Shown here piece after piece: positions 18,870-26,803 of a DNA stretch of 64,000 nucleotides (positions are counted from its first letter, which is position 1; each line of letters starts with the position of its first letter). Source of the DNA: a virus; the IMG/VR virus record IMGVR_UViG_3300025647_000026, positions 1-64,000 of that record; one strand, written 5' to 3'. The notes under the pieces are model-generated. The model was not told where the DNA came from. It made no database searches and worked only from the letters and a program-made list of their open reading frames with translations. The position numbers were made by a program, and so were the translations under genes.

Positions 18870-21032
18870 ATGAAATCGAAATTAATAAATTCAGTTATAT
18901 CAGGAGGAGCTTCTCCTTCAATACAACCTAATCAATCAAATGATAGGAAAGAATGGGAAGGTTCTGATTATGCTAAAAACATTCGATGGATTGTAGGTAC
19001 TTCTTATAACCAACCAATTGTTTCTACTCAAATGAGAGGTGCTATTGGCGACCCTTACGATAGAATAAACACTAGGTTTATAGACCAATATGTATTTGCT
19101 GCTCGTTATATTTACGGTTTGCAGTATAATACTGAATACGAATGGGCTTCTAAAGATGCGACAAATGCTGCTACTCAAATACCAATGTGGCGTGGACTTG
19201 AAATATCTGCTATGTTCCGTTATTTTGATGGAAAGTGCCGCCAACAGTTTAAGCCTTTACCTAAAATATTACAAGCTAATGGTATTAGTGAAGGTATATT
19301 AAGTAGGAAAGCTTTAAAATTAAACGTATTAAAGTCAGTAGTAGATGCTAAAGAGTTTCTATTAGACCAAAAAGAATTAGGTAATATTGAATTAGAAATA
19401 CCTCAAGGGTTAAATATTAACGATGAAATGAATATCCAAAAGTATTTTAAAACTTTTATGGATGACATAGAATCTGCTTATAGAAACTTAGGTAAGGATT
19501 TCTTATACCGTAATCGCTACTTTGATTTATTCCTTAAAGCTGCTCAGTATTGTTTTATTGGTGGGCGTTCTTTAATTAGAATTTACGAAAGTAAAGGTAG
19601 GGTTTATATGAGGGTTGTAGAACCTGAATATGCTATTATTGATATGACTCGTAACGAAGACCATCATATTAACGATGCTTTAGCGGGTGAATTTAAGCCT
19701 TATTCTGTTTCAGATATTGTTGCTAGGTTTGACTTTACTTCAGAAGAAGTAGAGGACTTAGAAGCAATTGCTATGAATACTGGTAATGCACAAGCCCCTT
19801 ACGTTCAAGGTTGGAATTTTATTAATTGGTACTCTAACATGACTACCGTTCCTAAAGTGTGGGTAGCAGACGTTGAATGGCGTTCTATTACTTATATTGA
19901 TGGAGTTCCTGTTGAATGTATTCGTCAAGGGCAATTAATTGGAAATAAATATTTAAGAAACTGTGGTATTAAGCCTAATAGTGTTTCTGATAAAAGAGAT
20001 AAATCAAGACGTAGATTAGATTTTTGTGCCTTTACTCCTTTCACATTACTTGGTAGTAACATGGGTGTAGTAATGCTTGTACATAAAATTCAAGATATGA
20101 AAGATGCTTTAACTACTACTATGCAAGGTATGTTAGCTAGGGCAATGGGTAAAATTCCTTTCGTAGATACATCTCAACTACCTGACTTTATGAAAACTCC
20201 CGATATGCTTGCTATGATGAAACAGCAAGGTATATTAGTAGGGAATAGAACAGAAGTAGAAGCAGGACAAGAAAAGACTAACAAGATGATTGAAATTCTT
20301 GATATGACTGTTGACCCTAATGTTCAATTATACTTAGGTCAATTACAATATTGGGATAACGTACTTGCTGATGTACTTAATATGCCTATACAATCTCGTT
20401 TAGGTTCTTCTAACTACGTTGGTGAAGCTCAATTACAGAACAATATACTTAGTGCCGAAACAGGTACACAATGGCTATACGGTGGTTTAACTACCTTCTT
20501 TCAAGATGTAATATCGTTAGGTGTTGATAAGACTAGATTAGTTCTTGCTGACCAAGATGAAGGAGCATTTAGCTTACAAATAGGTGATACTGCTGCTACA
20601 TTACTTAAAATGGATTCAGTACAAGAAATGCTTAACGATGACTTTGAGATTAGATTTGATTTTGATAGTCAATTAACAGAACAAGTGAAAGCTACATTAT
20701 CTCAAATTACTGTTCAAGAAGCAGGTGTTAACCCTGATGCTAAACGTGAGTTTATTAAGATAATGAGAGCAGAAACTTTAGATAACGTAGAAGAGATACT
20801 TGATAATATGGCTTTATTACGCCAACAAGCTGAACAAGCTGCTATTAAACAACAACAAGATGCTGCTGCTGCTAATTCAGCAATGCAAGCACAAGCCCAA
20901 CAGAATATAGCTGCTACGGGTGCTGCTACAAGTATGCAAAACAAAGAAGAAGAAGGCGACCAAAAGTTAATGCAACAAATGCTTGACCAAGACCACCAAA
21001 AAGAAATGCAACAAGGAGAAATTAAACAATAA
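18870..21032 (+). CDS. Portal protein
   Basis: A 720-aa protein directly after TerL. Size and sequence style fit the large portal proteins of Bacteroidota podoviruses: helix-rich wing/stem and a Gln/Ala-rich C-terminal tail (QQQDAAAANSAMQAQAQQ) typical of the crown region. It forms the dodecameric DNA channel at one vertex. It has its own promoter. Confidence 0.8.
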   Translation: MKSKLINSVISGGASPSIQPNQSNDRKEWEGSDYAKNIRWIVGTSYNQPIVSTQMRGAIGDPYDRINTRFIDQYVFAARYIYGLQYNTEYEWASKDATNAATQIPMWRGLEISAMFRYFDGKCRQQFKPLPKILQANGISEGILSRKALKLNVLKSVVDAKEFLLDQKELGNIELEIPQGLNINDEMNIQKYFKTFMDDIESAYRNLGKDFLYRNRYFDLFLKAAQYCFIGGRSLIRIYESKGRVYMRVVEPEYAIIDMTRNEDHHINDALAGEFKPYSVSDIVARFDFTSEEVEDLEAIAMNTGNAQAPYVQGWNFINWYSNMTTVPKVWVADVEWRSITYIDGVPVECIRQGQLIGNKYLRNCGIKPNSVSDKRDKSRRRLDFCAFTPFTLLGSNMGVVMLVHKIQDMKDALTTTMQGMLARAMGKIPFVDTSQLPDFMKTPDMLAMMKQQGILVGNRTEVEAGQEKTNKMIEILDMTVDPNVQLYLGQLQYWDNVLADVLNMPIQSRLGSSNYVGEAQLQNNILSAETGTQWLYGGLTTFFQDVISLGVDKTRLVLADQDEGAFSLQIGDTAATLLKMDSVQEMLNDDFEIRFDFDSQLTEQVKATLSQITVQEAGVNPDAKREFIKIMRAETLDNVEEILDNMALLRQQAEQAAIKQQQDAAAANSAMQAQAQQNIAATGAATSMQNKEEEGDQKLMQQMLDQDHQKEMQQGEIKQ

Positions 21033-21049
21033 AAGAAAACAAACAAACA

Positions 21050-22276
21050 ATGAAAAGAGAAGTAACAATCAAAACGAAGCAAGCCCTAAGCGCTGCTCCC
21101 AAAATCAGGTTCGAAACGAAAGCTAGAACAACAAACGTAAACAAAGGAGATTGGGCTTGCCTTATTTCTGAAGGAAATGTATTGCGTAAATTAGATTATT
21201 TGCCTAGTGGCTTAGATGAGAAATCAATACAAGCTGCTGAAAGAAATAAGATTCATTCAATTGAATTAAATGGATTTATGACAGAGGGCGATAAGAAAGT
21301 ATTCTTTACTACTTTTACTTATTTTGATTCAAGTACAGAAGCAGTAGAAAATGGTCTATCGCCAGAGGATAATGATAATATTAAAGTATTGTTAGCTTTC
21401 CTTAAACTTCATAACGAAGTATCTTTTAGAAACGATGCAGGGGCTGAATTAAACCCTAATGTGAACTTTAACTTAGTGAAGTATGATTACATTGATAACG
21501 TAGCTAAAATTGAAAAAGTAACTGAAAATAATTTCTTAGTTATTGATGCTACTTCTCAATTGAAATCATGGTTCGAAAATGACAAGCAAAAGCTAATTGA
21601 TTTCGCCTACATTTGGGGTGTTAAGAATATTAGTGGTTACGAAGAAAGAAGTTTATTTAACCATTGTGTATCGTTAGTTAATTCTGACATTAACAAATAC
21701 AGCATTGTTGCTAAGAAATTAGAAGATTCAATGCAAGTAGCTGTTACTAAAGGTACTGTTTTGATTAAGAACGATAAGTTTATTATTGAAAAGGTTGGTG
21801 CTTACTTCATGTTTAACGAAGAAAATATAGGTACTGATGCTAATGAAGCTGTGGCTTACTTTAAAAAGAACAAACAACAGTATAACTTATTGAAGCTTGA
21901 ATTAGGTATTTCAGAACCTAGTGCTGATATTCAATTAGCAGAAACTACTGTTGAACCTATTGGTGATGGATTAAAAACTAAACCTGCTGTGTTTGAACGC
22001 ATGGAAAAGGATAGAGATTTTAAAGAAATTGAAAGCACTAAGCTTAAAATAAGTAATAAACTGATGCAAATCATGGGTAAAGGACAAGATGTTACTGCCG
22101 ATATGATTTCTAATAGATACCAATTCCTTAAAGATACTGGTAAAAGTGAAGCTAAGTGTATTGCTGAATTAGCGCAAGACCCTCGTATTTCAAGCGTAGA
22201 GTTACAAGAGTGGTATTCAACTGAAATAGAAAGAGTGAGAGTTGAGAAAACTCCATACATAATTAAAACTAAATAA
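21050..22276 (+). CDS. Portal-adjacent virion protein, unknown
   Basis: A 408-aa acidic protein between the portal gene (17 nt upstream) and the connector gene (2 nt downstream). The N-terminal third is beta-rich (GDWACLISEGNVLRKLDYLP) and the C-terminal 130 residues are helical and charged. In related phages this slot holds proteins of unknown role in head assembly. No enzymatic motif seen. Confidence 0.55.
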   Translation: MKREVTIKTKQALSAAPKIRFETKARTTNVNKGDWACLISEGNVLRKLDYLPSGLDEKSIQAAERNKIHSIELNGFMTEGDKKVFFTTFTYFDSSTEAVENGLSPEDNDNIKVLLAFLKLHNEVSFRNDAGAELNPNVNFNLVKYDYIDNVAKIEKVTENNFLVIDATSQLKSWFENDKQKLIDFAYIWGVKNISGYEERSLFNHCVSLVNSDINKYSIVAKKLEDSMQVAVTKGTVLIKNDKFIIEKVGAYFMFNEENIGTDANEAVAYFKKNKQQYNLLKLELGISEPSADIQLAETTVEPIGDGLKTKPAVFERMEKDRDFKEIESTKLKISNKLMQIMGKGQDVTADMISNRYQFLKDTGKSEAKCIAELAQDPRISSVELQEWYSTEIERVRVEKTPYIIKTK

Positions 22277-22278
22277 TA

Positions 22279-22944
22279 ATGACTAACGACAACGGGATTT
22301 ACGATGTGGTTTCTGAAAATGAAATTATACAACGAGTAAAATTAAAACTAGGAATAAGTGATACGCCTTTACACGATGCGTACCTTTACAATAGTTTAAA
22401 TGATAAGGTAAGACAATTAAGGAACTTCTTTGTGTTTCCTTCTCACGTTGCGCAAATACCTATTGATTTAACCACGTTTACAGCACCGTTGCCGAAAGGA
22501 TTTATTATTCTTGAAGGTCATAATCCTATAAGAACTTTTGCTTCTATTGGTAGTCTTAATTCTTCTGCTCCTTATATGCCAACTAACGGTTTTTATAAGG
22601 GCAGTTTTAATAATAATACTTCTGCTAGGGTTAAAGACGGATATGTGTGGTTTGGAACGCAAATTGAAGATTCTTATTGCCAAATATCATATATTGGTAT
22701 TGCTTTAGATGAAAATGGCGAATTATCTTTGCCTAGAGTAGCTGATTTGTGTTTAACCTATGGAGTTATGTCTGATTTCTGTTTAGAGCGTGGCGACCCT
22801 TCGCAAATGGCTAAATATGCTACCTACTTGCACGAATACAAGGTAGAGAAAAGATATATTCGAGGATTGGCTGCTGAAAGCGATAGCCAAGAAGGCAAAC
22901 GAATTGCAGATATTAACAATCACTTTGCTTTCAAGACTTATTAA
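22279..22944 (+). CDS. Head-tail connector / ring protein
   Basis: A 221-aa helical protein: the N-terminal helix (NEIIQRVKLKLGI), a DxYLYNSLNDKVRQLRNFF segment, and a C-terminal helical part with YATYLHEYKVEKRYIRG. Position downstream of portal and this architecture fit the gp4/ring-type adaptor proteins of podoviruses and crAss-like phages. It would join the portal to the tail. Ends at a bidirectional terminator. Confidence 0.6.
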   Translation: MTNDNGIYDVVSENEIIQRVKLKLGISDTPLHDAYLYNSLNDKVRQLRNFFVFPSHVAQIPIDLTTFTAPLPKGFIILEGHNPIRTFASIGSLNSSAPYMPTNGFYKGSFNNNTSARVKDGYVWFGTQIEDSYCQISYIGIALDENGELSLPRVADLCLTYGVMSDFCLERGDPSQMAKYATYLHEYKVEKRYIRGLAAESDSQEGKRIADINNHFAFKTY

Positions 22945-22945
22945 C

Positions 22946-22980
22946 AAAAAAGCCCTAATGTTTAGTTAGGGCTTTTTTGT
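22946..22980. terminator. Bidirectional terminator between convergent operons
   Basis: AAAAAAGCCCTAA (22946-22958) pairs perfectly with TTAGGGCTTTTTT (22966-22978). Both arms end in A/T runs, so it can terminate the + connector operon and the converging - strand collar gene. Confidence 0.9.
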
Positions 22981-22992
22981 TTGTTAAAATTA

Positions 22993-23679
22993 TTATCCTA
23001 GAATACTATTCTTTAAAGCTGCTTGCTGTTCATTCCCAGCATCAGCAGTTACATCTTTTATGGCTCTAAACTCTGTTCTTAACGCTGCTATTGCTATTTC
23101 TTTCATTAAAGGAATATCACCTTCTCCAATCGGAAAAGTGTCCGTAGCGTAGTTAAAATTAGCTTTAGCTGCGTAAGGGTTTTGGTATATTCCTACTTCT
23201 AACACTTCTTTTAAAAGTTTATTTCCGTAAATCCTTCTTTCGTTTCCTACTATTAGCACAGCAGGTTTTTTAGCTAGTAGGCGTAAATCTTTAAACTGTT
23301 GAATTTCGTTTAAGCTTCTTGCGTAAAAGAATCCATTAGCTATGCTTTTAGTTCCGAAGTATTGTATTCCATCGTTGTATTCATTTAAGCTTACTATGGG
23401 TAATCCTTCTACCGTTAGATAGTCTAATGTTGGGTCTTGTGATAATAAATTAATCGTATAGGTTACTTCTTGCTTCCAACTTGCAGGTATAAGTTTGTTA
23501 CCTTTTATAATAGTATTACTACCTTGTAATTTACCGCCATTGTAAGTAAGTATCATCACTTGCGCTCTCCATTGTGGCAGCATTTCAAAAATATAATTAT
23601 CGTCAACTTTTTTATCGCTGCTGTTATAGCCACTATTTACGGCTCTAACTAATTCATCTACGAGTTTTAATGTATTCAT
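22993..23679 (-). CDS. Collar/ring-type virion protein
   Basis: A 228-aa protein starting MNTLKLVDELVRAVNSGYNSS. The segment MLPQWRAQVMILTYNGGK is typical of a protein found next to ring proteins in crAss-like and other Bacteroidota podoviruses. It probably forms part of the collar below the portal. A TAACTTTG box four bases before its ATG overlaps the end of the upstream 84-aa gene, so it can be made as a leaderless mRNA. Confidence 0.6.
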   Translation of the reverse strand: MNTLKLVDELVRAVNSGYNSSDKKVDDNYIFEMLPQWRAQVMILTYNGGKLQGSNTIIKGNKLIPASWKQEVTYTINLLSQDPTLDYLTVEGLPIVSLNEYNDGIQYFGTKSIANGFFYARSLNEIQQFKDLRLLAKKPAVLIVGNERRIYGNKLLKEVLEVGIYQNPYAAKANFNYATDTFPIGEGDIPLMKEIAIAALRTEFRAIKDVTADAGNEQQAALKNSILG

Positions 23680-23683
23680 GTTG

Positions 23684-23691
23684 CAAAGTTA
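23684..23691 (-). promoter_or_regulatory. -7 box, leaderless, for collar protein
   Basis: TAACTTTG on the - strand ends four bases before ATG 23679. It overlaps the last codons of the upstream gene (stop at 23689). Confidence 0.5.
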
Positions 23692-23943
23692 AGCTATTAC
23701 TTGAAAATATCCGTTAAAAATTCCTTGCGTGTAACGTGTTGTCGCTCGCCAAAATCCTAAAAGTTGGTTTAGCCTATTAGTTATTAAAAGTGTATCGCTT
23801 TCAGTACAGCCTATAAATTGTTGGGCTGCTAGTAGGTTTGTTGCTTCTATTATTATTTTGTTTAGGTAGTTGTTGTTTGGTAGTCCTTTTTGTTCTAAGG
23901 CTATTTGTTCTAGTATTATTTCGTTTAGTTTATGAGTGTTCAT
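23689..23943 (-). CDS. Small helical protein, collar operon
   Basis: An 84-aa helical protein (MNTHKLNEIILEQIALEQKG...) encoded immediately upstream of the collar-type protein and sharing a similar opening MNT.KL.. with it. Its promoter is TATCTTTG seven bases upstream. It is probably another minor connector/ring component; family unknown. Confidence 0.6.
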   Translation of the reverse strand: MNTHKLNEIILEQIALEQKGLPNNNYLNKIIIEATNLLAAQQFIGCTESDTLLITNRLNQLLGFWRATTRYTQGIFNGYFQVIA

Positions 23944-23950
23944 GTCATTA

Positions 23951-23958
23951 CAAAGATA
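23951..23958 (-). promoter_or_regulatory. -7 box of collar operon
   Basis: TATCTTTG on the - strand, seven bases before ATG 23943. It directly follows the U-tract side of the terminator at 23972, a terminator-promoter fusion also seen at 28.7 and 34.7 kb, where GTTG and an A-rich stretch precede the box. Confidence 0.6.
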
Positions 23959-23971
23959 AGGGTTTTATGCA

Positions 23972-24005
23972 ACAAAAAGAAAAGCCGACTTGAAGTAAGT
24001 CAGCT
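23972..24005 (-). terminator. Rho-independent terminator
   Basis: On the - strand AGCTGACTT pairs with AAGTCGGCT (one G-U) followed by TTTCTTTTTG. It ends the leftward accessory operon that begins near 26.7 kb. Confidence 0.8.
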
Positions 24006-24017
24006 ATCCCTTTTTGT

Positions 24018-24191
24018 TTATTTTTTAGGCTTCAATGCTCGCTCACTAAAATCTCTACTTACTGAGTACCCACATTTCCAACACGTTTTGTTCTCGTCTT
24101 TTAAAGGCAAATGACTTTTTGCTGTGTCGTAACCACAGTTTTGACATTTTTTATACCAAACGTCAAAGTCCCCTAGCGTTTTATTTTTCAT
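24018..24191 (-). CDS. Small zinc-ribbon protein
   Basis: A 57-aa protein with two CxxC knuckles (KKCQNCGYD and KTCWKCGYS), the signature of a zinc ribbon. Start chosen at ATG 24191 (an upstream in-frame GTG at 24200 is less likely). Probably DNA/RNA or protein binding; it ends at a terminator. Confidence 0.65.
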   Translation of the reverse strand: MKNKTLGDFDVWYKKCQNCGYDTAKSHLPLKDENKTCWKCGYSVSRDFSERALKPKK

Positions 24192-24199
24192 AGTCAGCA

Positions 24200-24742
24200 C
24201 TAATCTACTTGAACCAATTGCGGGGGAGTAGATAGTAAAGATGCTTTCACTCTACCTAATTCAAACCCTAATGCAAAACGTGCTTCTGCTAGATATTGTA
24301 AAGAAATATTTGTATATCGTTCTAGTTTAGAATTAGGTTTAGTATTTACGCTTTCATCAACTTCGCCTTCAATATTTTCTAGCTTATCGAATATTGCTTG
24401 GATTTCAGTTCTTATCCAATCTACTCTTTCAACGTGGTTGGTACTATCCCAATCAATTACTTGGGTAAAAGTATCTCTACCTCCCGTTGCTACATCAGTA
24501 GGTAATTCAATATCTTCTACCGATTTTCTTTTACCATCGTTAGCGTAAGGTGTTTTGTCGCCAAGTTCTGCCATACATTTCCCTAGCCATGCTTTTGCAT
24601 AAATAAGGCTATGTGCAGCATCTTCTATTTCTTGTGAGTTACTAAATTTGTAATGCACCTCTTTTGTTACGGGCATTAGTAGTAATGTTAATTGGTGTAG
24701 CGCATCTATTTGAATACGCAATTCTTTGATTTGATTTTTCAT
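24200..24742 (-). CDS. Acb2/Tad1-pattern helical phage protein
   Basis: A 180-aa protein of a family common in Bacteroidota phages. The hallmark parts are 'SLIYAKAWLGKCMAELG' (about residues 45-61), 'PYANDGKRKSVEDIELPTDV' and a C-terminal helical pair 'YLAEARFALGFELGRVK'. The helix pattern AxxWLGxxxxELG plus a second hairpin resembles the Acb2/Tad1 hairpin fold that sponges cyclic nucleotide or gcADPR signals of CBASS/Thoeris defence. That link is by pattern only. It lies in a run of accessory genes, which suits an anti-defence role. Confidence 0.45.
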   Translation of the reverse strand: MKNQIKELRIQIDALHQLTLLLMPVTKEVHYKFSNSQEIEDAAHSLIYAKAWLGKCMAELGDKTPYANDGKRKSVEDIELPTDVATGGRDTFTQVIDWDSTNHVERVDWIRTEIQAIFDKLENIEGEVDESVNTKPNSKLERYTNISLQYLAEARFALGFELGRVKASLLSTPPQLVQVD

Positions 24743-24743
24743 A

Positions 24744-24956
24744 TTATTTGTTTGTTTTTATAAATTTTACTGTATCTCCAATATTAAATTTACCGCAACT
24801 ATCGTTAAAGTGCCTAAATCTTGGTACTCCATTAGTTTGAACGGTGTATTCGCAATAATTATTGTAGGAATTAAATGCTGTAACTATTATTGGTTCTGTA
24901 TTGTCAAAATTACAACCAATAATCATTATTATCAAGGCTAAATATATTCTTTTCAT
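24744..24956 (-). CDS. Small lipoprotein
   Basis: A 70-aa protein with a short basic start, hydrophobic core and lipobox-like IMIIGC (cleavage before Cys15). The mature part (about 55 aa) has two further cysteines (YCEYT, DSCGKF). Phage-encoded lipoproteins often block superinfection by related phages; that is an inference. It sits between accessory genes with 1-2 nt gaps. Confidence 0.65.
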   Translation of the reverse strand: MKRIYLALIIMIIGCNFDNTEPIIVTAFNSYNNYCEYTVQTNGVPRFRHFNDSCGKFNIGDTVKFIKTNK

Positions 24957-24957
24957 A

Positions 24958-25128
24958 TTATTCGTTTGTTATAAAGCAGTTCATTAATTCATCTGTTGTA
25001 ACTATATCAGGCTTTAAATTTGGCTTATATTTTATACACCACAAGCCCGTTGCGGTATTATACTCTACTGTCTTAATGTTGTTAGTTAATTCGATTGCTT
25101 TAACTAACTCTTCAATTGTTGTTCCCAT
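24958..25128 (-). CDS. Small protein, unknown
   Basis: A 56-aa open frame beginning MGTTIEELVKAIELTNN and ending CFITNE. Its TAA is followed within two bases by the lipoprotein ATG, so it fits the tight leftward operon. No domain recognised. Confidence 0.6.
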   Translation of the reverse strand: MGTTIEELVKAIELTNNIKTVEYNTATGLWCIKYKPNLKPDIVTTDELMNCFITNE

Positions 25129-25130
25129 TT

Positions 25131-25343
25131 TTATTTGTATTTTATGATTATTATTTTTTCGTTATTTAAAACCGATTCTCCAATTAAATCATGCTTGGTA
25201 TTCTCTAAATACTCCCCAATTTCCATTGGCTCTACAATAGAAGATAAACGACCTTCTTGAGTAGAAAATCTTAAGCATCCTGCATTATTAATAAAATAAT
25301 CAGTGCTGTCTTTTGGTACTTTTACTAAAATATGTTTTTCCAT
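25131..25343 (-). CDS. Small protein, unknown
   Basis: A 70-aa beta-rich protein (MEKHILVKVPKDSTDYF...) with 2 nt between its stop and the next start. Not recognised; accessory operon member. Confidence 0.55.
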   Translation of the reverse strand: MEKHILVKVPKDSTDYFINNAGCLRFSTQEGRLSSIVEPMEIGEYLENTKHDLIGESVLNNEKIIIIKYK

Positions 25344-25357
25344 GTTTTTTATTTAAT

Positions 25358-25495
25358 TTAATTACCTATATTGTATTTAGTCCAATCTTTAAATTCTTCG
25401 TCAATATCTCGCTTAATACCACTTTCTGTTGTTTCGTTTGTATAAATAGACCCTAGAAAGGAATCTCCATTATATACCTCTAATTTTATCCACAT
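25358..25495 (-). CDS. 45-aa protein, unknown
   Basis: A short frame MWIKLEVYNGDSFLGSIYTN... that overlaps the stop of the upstream 70-aa gene as TAATG and precedes another operon gene, which supports it as real. No function visible. Confidence 0.5.
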   Translation of the reverse strand: MWIKLEVYNGDSFLGSIYTNETTESGIKRDIDEEFKDWTKYNIGN

Positions 25496-25707
25496 TATTC
25501 TATTATTTGTTTTTGTAAAAATTTAATTACTTCTTTTAATTGGTCGTTTGGAATCCAAGTTTCAACTATGTATTTATCTTCGTTATGAATTTGAATCCTA
25601 ACTTCTCCTTTTTCGTCTTTAGTAAAGAATAGAATAGGGTCATTACCAAATGAGCGCAGCTCAATCTTTTCGTTACTTAAAGCAACTGTGCTAAGCGATA
25701 GTCTCAT
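25495..25707 (-). CDS. Small protein, unknown
   Basis: A 70-aa protein (MRLSLSTVALSNEKIELRS...), beta then helical, overlapping both neighbours by one base (TAATG at both ends). Not recognised. Confidence 0.6.
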   Translation of the reverse strand: MRLSLSTVALSNEKIELRSFGNDPILFFTKDEKGEVRIQIHNEDKYIVETWIPNDQLKEVIKFLQKQIIE

Positions 25708-26159
25708 TATTTTTTAGTTAATTCTAGTTGCTGTGGCACTAAATCTTCAATAGTTTTGATTATCTTAGTTGTTCCATTAAGTAAATGGTCAAAAAATATT
25801 TGATTATCTTTTTTAAAGAATGAAAGTTGAATCCTTCCTCTTGTTATGCAAATTACATTTTTAAGTTTAGAAATATCTTTTTGGTTTAACTCCCAACCTT
25901 CAAATAAAACTGATTCTTTTTCTTTTTCGTATGCTTTCCAGTACTCTGTTTTAACCGAAGTTCCCCATCTTTCTTCGTTACTTTGCCATTTGTTTTGAGG
26001 CGGTACTGAAATATTACCATCTTTATCGCAAGGTATAAACATTCCTAGTGTAAGTGGTTGCTTTAAAAAATTAGCATAATCAACTATTTGCTTATATCTT
26101 ACTTCTTTGTGTTTATCTTGTTCCAACACGTAATCTATCATTGTCATCAGTCTTTCCAT
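25707..26159 (-). CDS. Conserved phage hypothetical protein
   Basis: A 150-aa protein. The parts 'NFLKQPLTLGMFIPCDKDG' and 'VLFEGWE' are characteristic of a small hypothetical family common in phages of Bacteroidota. Alternating helical and beta segments; no catalytic motif identified. Located in the accessory operon. Confidence 0.65.
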   Translation of the reverse strand: MERLMTMIDYVLEQDKHKEVRYKQIVDYANFLKQPLTLGMFIPCDKDGNISVPPQNKWQSNEERWGTSVKTEYWKAYEKEKESVLFEGWELNQKDISKLKNVICITRGRIQLSFFKKDNQIFFDHLLNGTTKIIKTIEDLVPQQLELTKK

Positions 26160-26224
26160 TTTTATCTTTTAGTTATTAATTCAACATTTGTTTTTAAAAG
26201 TCGGCTTCTTCGAATTAACCAATT

Positions 26225-26452
26225 TTAGCGGTAATTTATTGTATGGTGTTTAATCTGTTCAACCCCTTTAAAGTTCCGATTTGCTTCTGCAATAAGTTCA
26301 TTCATTGTGCAACCACCTTCTCTTCTTCTCAGTTCTTCAATCATCCAAATAAGCGGAACTAAATCTCCGTTATTATATTGTGGTTGTTCATAATTACCGC
26401 TAATATCGGTTTTGCGAAGAAGACGTTTTAGTGCTAATTTTAATCTTTTCAT
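26225..26452 (-). CDS. Small basic protein, unknown
   Basis: A 75-aa protein with a very basic N-terminus (MKRLKLALKRLLRK) followed by a helical region (LVPLIWMIEELRRR). Start overlaps the stop of the 33-aa frame upstream as ATGA. Possibly nucleic-acid or membrane associated. Confidence 0.55.
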   Translation of the reverse strand: MKRLKLALKRLLRKTDISGNYEQPQYNNGDLVPLIWMIEELRRREGGCTMNELIAEANRNFKGVEQIKHHTINYR

Positions 26453-26550
26453 TTCTGTTTATCTTTATTTATTAATTCGTAATTTTTTGTTTTGTCGTTT
26501 ATTAGTTTCCATTCAAGCCAAATACTAATATCTATCTCTTTTAAAGCCAT
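26449..26550 (-). CDS. 33-aa frame, uncertain
   Basis: MALKEIDISIWLEWKLIND... ends with TGA overlapping the next ATG (ATGA). Size is minimal, but the coupling with the 75-aa gene makes it credible. Confidence 0.35.
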   Translation of the reverse strand: MALKEIDISIWLEWKLINDKTKNYELINKDKQK

Positions 26551-26579
26551 CATTATCAAAGTCTTTTAGTTCGTTCATT

Positions 26580-26753
26580 TTATAGCTTTTTAAATATTTG
26601 TGGGTAATCAAATAGGCATACGTCTTCTGAATTTTGTAAAGCGTAAGCATTTCCTTCTTTAAAAGTGTATATCATTTCGCCTTTTTTATACAAGGCGTTA
26701 GGATAGTCTGCAATTACCTCAAATTGTATCATATTTTCGTTGGTCGTTTCCAT
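26580..26753 (-). CDS. 57-aa protein, first gene of accessory operon
   Basis: A 57-aa protein starting METTNENMIQFEVIADYPN. Its ATG lies exactly four bases after a TATTTTTG -7 box, so it is the leaderless first gene of the leftward accessory operon that runs to 24.0 kb. Function unknown. Confidence 0.65.
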   Translation of the reverse strand: METTNENMIQFEVIADYPNALYKKGEMIYTFKEGNAYALQNSEDVCLFDYPQIFKKL

Positions 26754-26757
26754 AACA

Positions 26758-26793
26758 CAAAAATAGTATTCACTTACGCTAAACCTAATTAAA
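26758..26793 (-). promoter_or_regulatory. CTAATTAAA-type promoter 1
   Basis: + strand CTAATTAAA (26785-26793, -33 side), exactly 19 nt, CAAAAATA (26758-26765, TATTTTTG on the - strand). It drives the accessory operon. One of five promoters with an identical -33 nonamer. Confidence 0.75.
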
Positions 26794-26803
26794 CTTCTTT
26801 AAC

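Noticed and set aside
2441-22944. Firm assignment to Crassvirales
   Set aside because: Large tail protein and ring-type genes are crAss-like, but no crAss-type RNA polymerase or DNA polymerase genes are seen and capsid/portal relations cannot be tested here.
26525-26578. 17-codon frame MNELKDF... upstream of the 33-aa frame
   Set aside because: Too short to support as a gene; may only couple translation.
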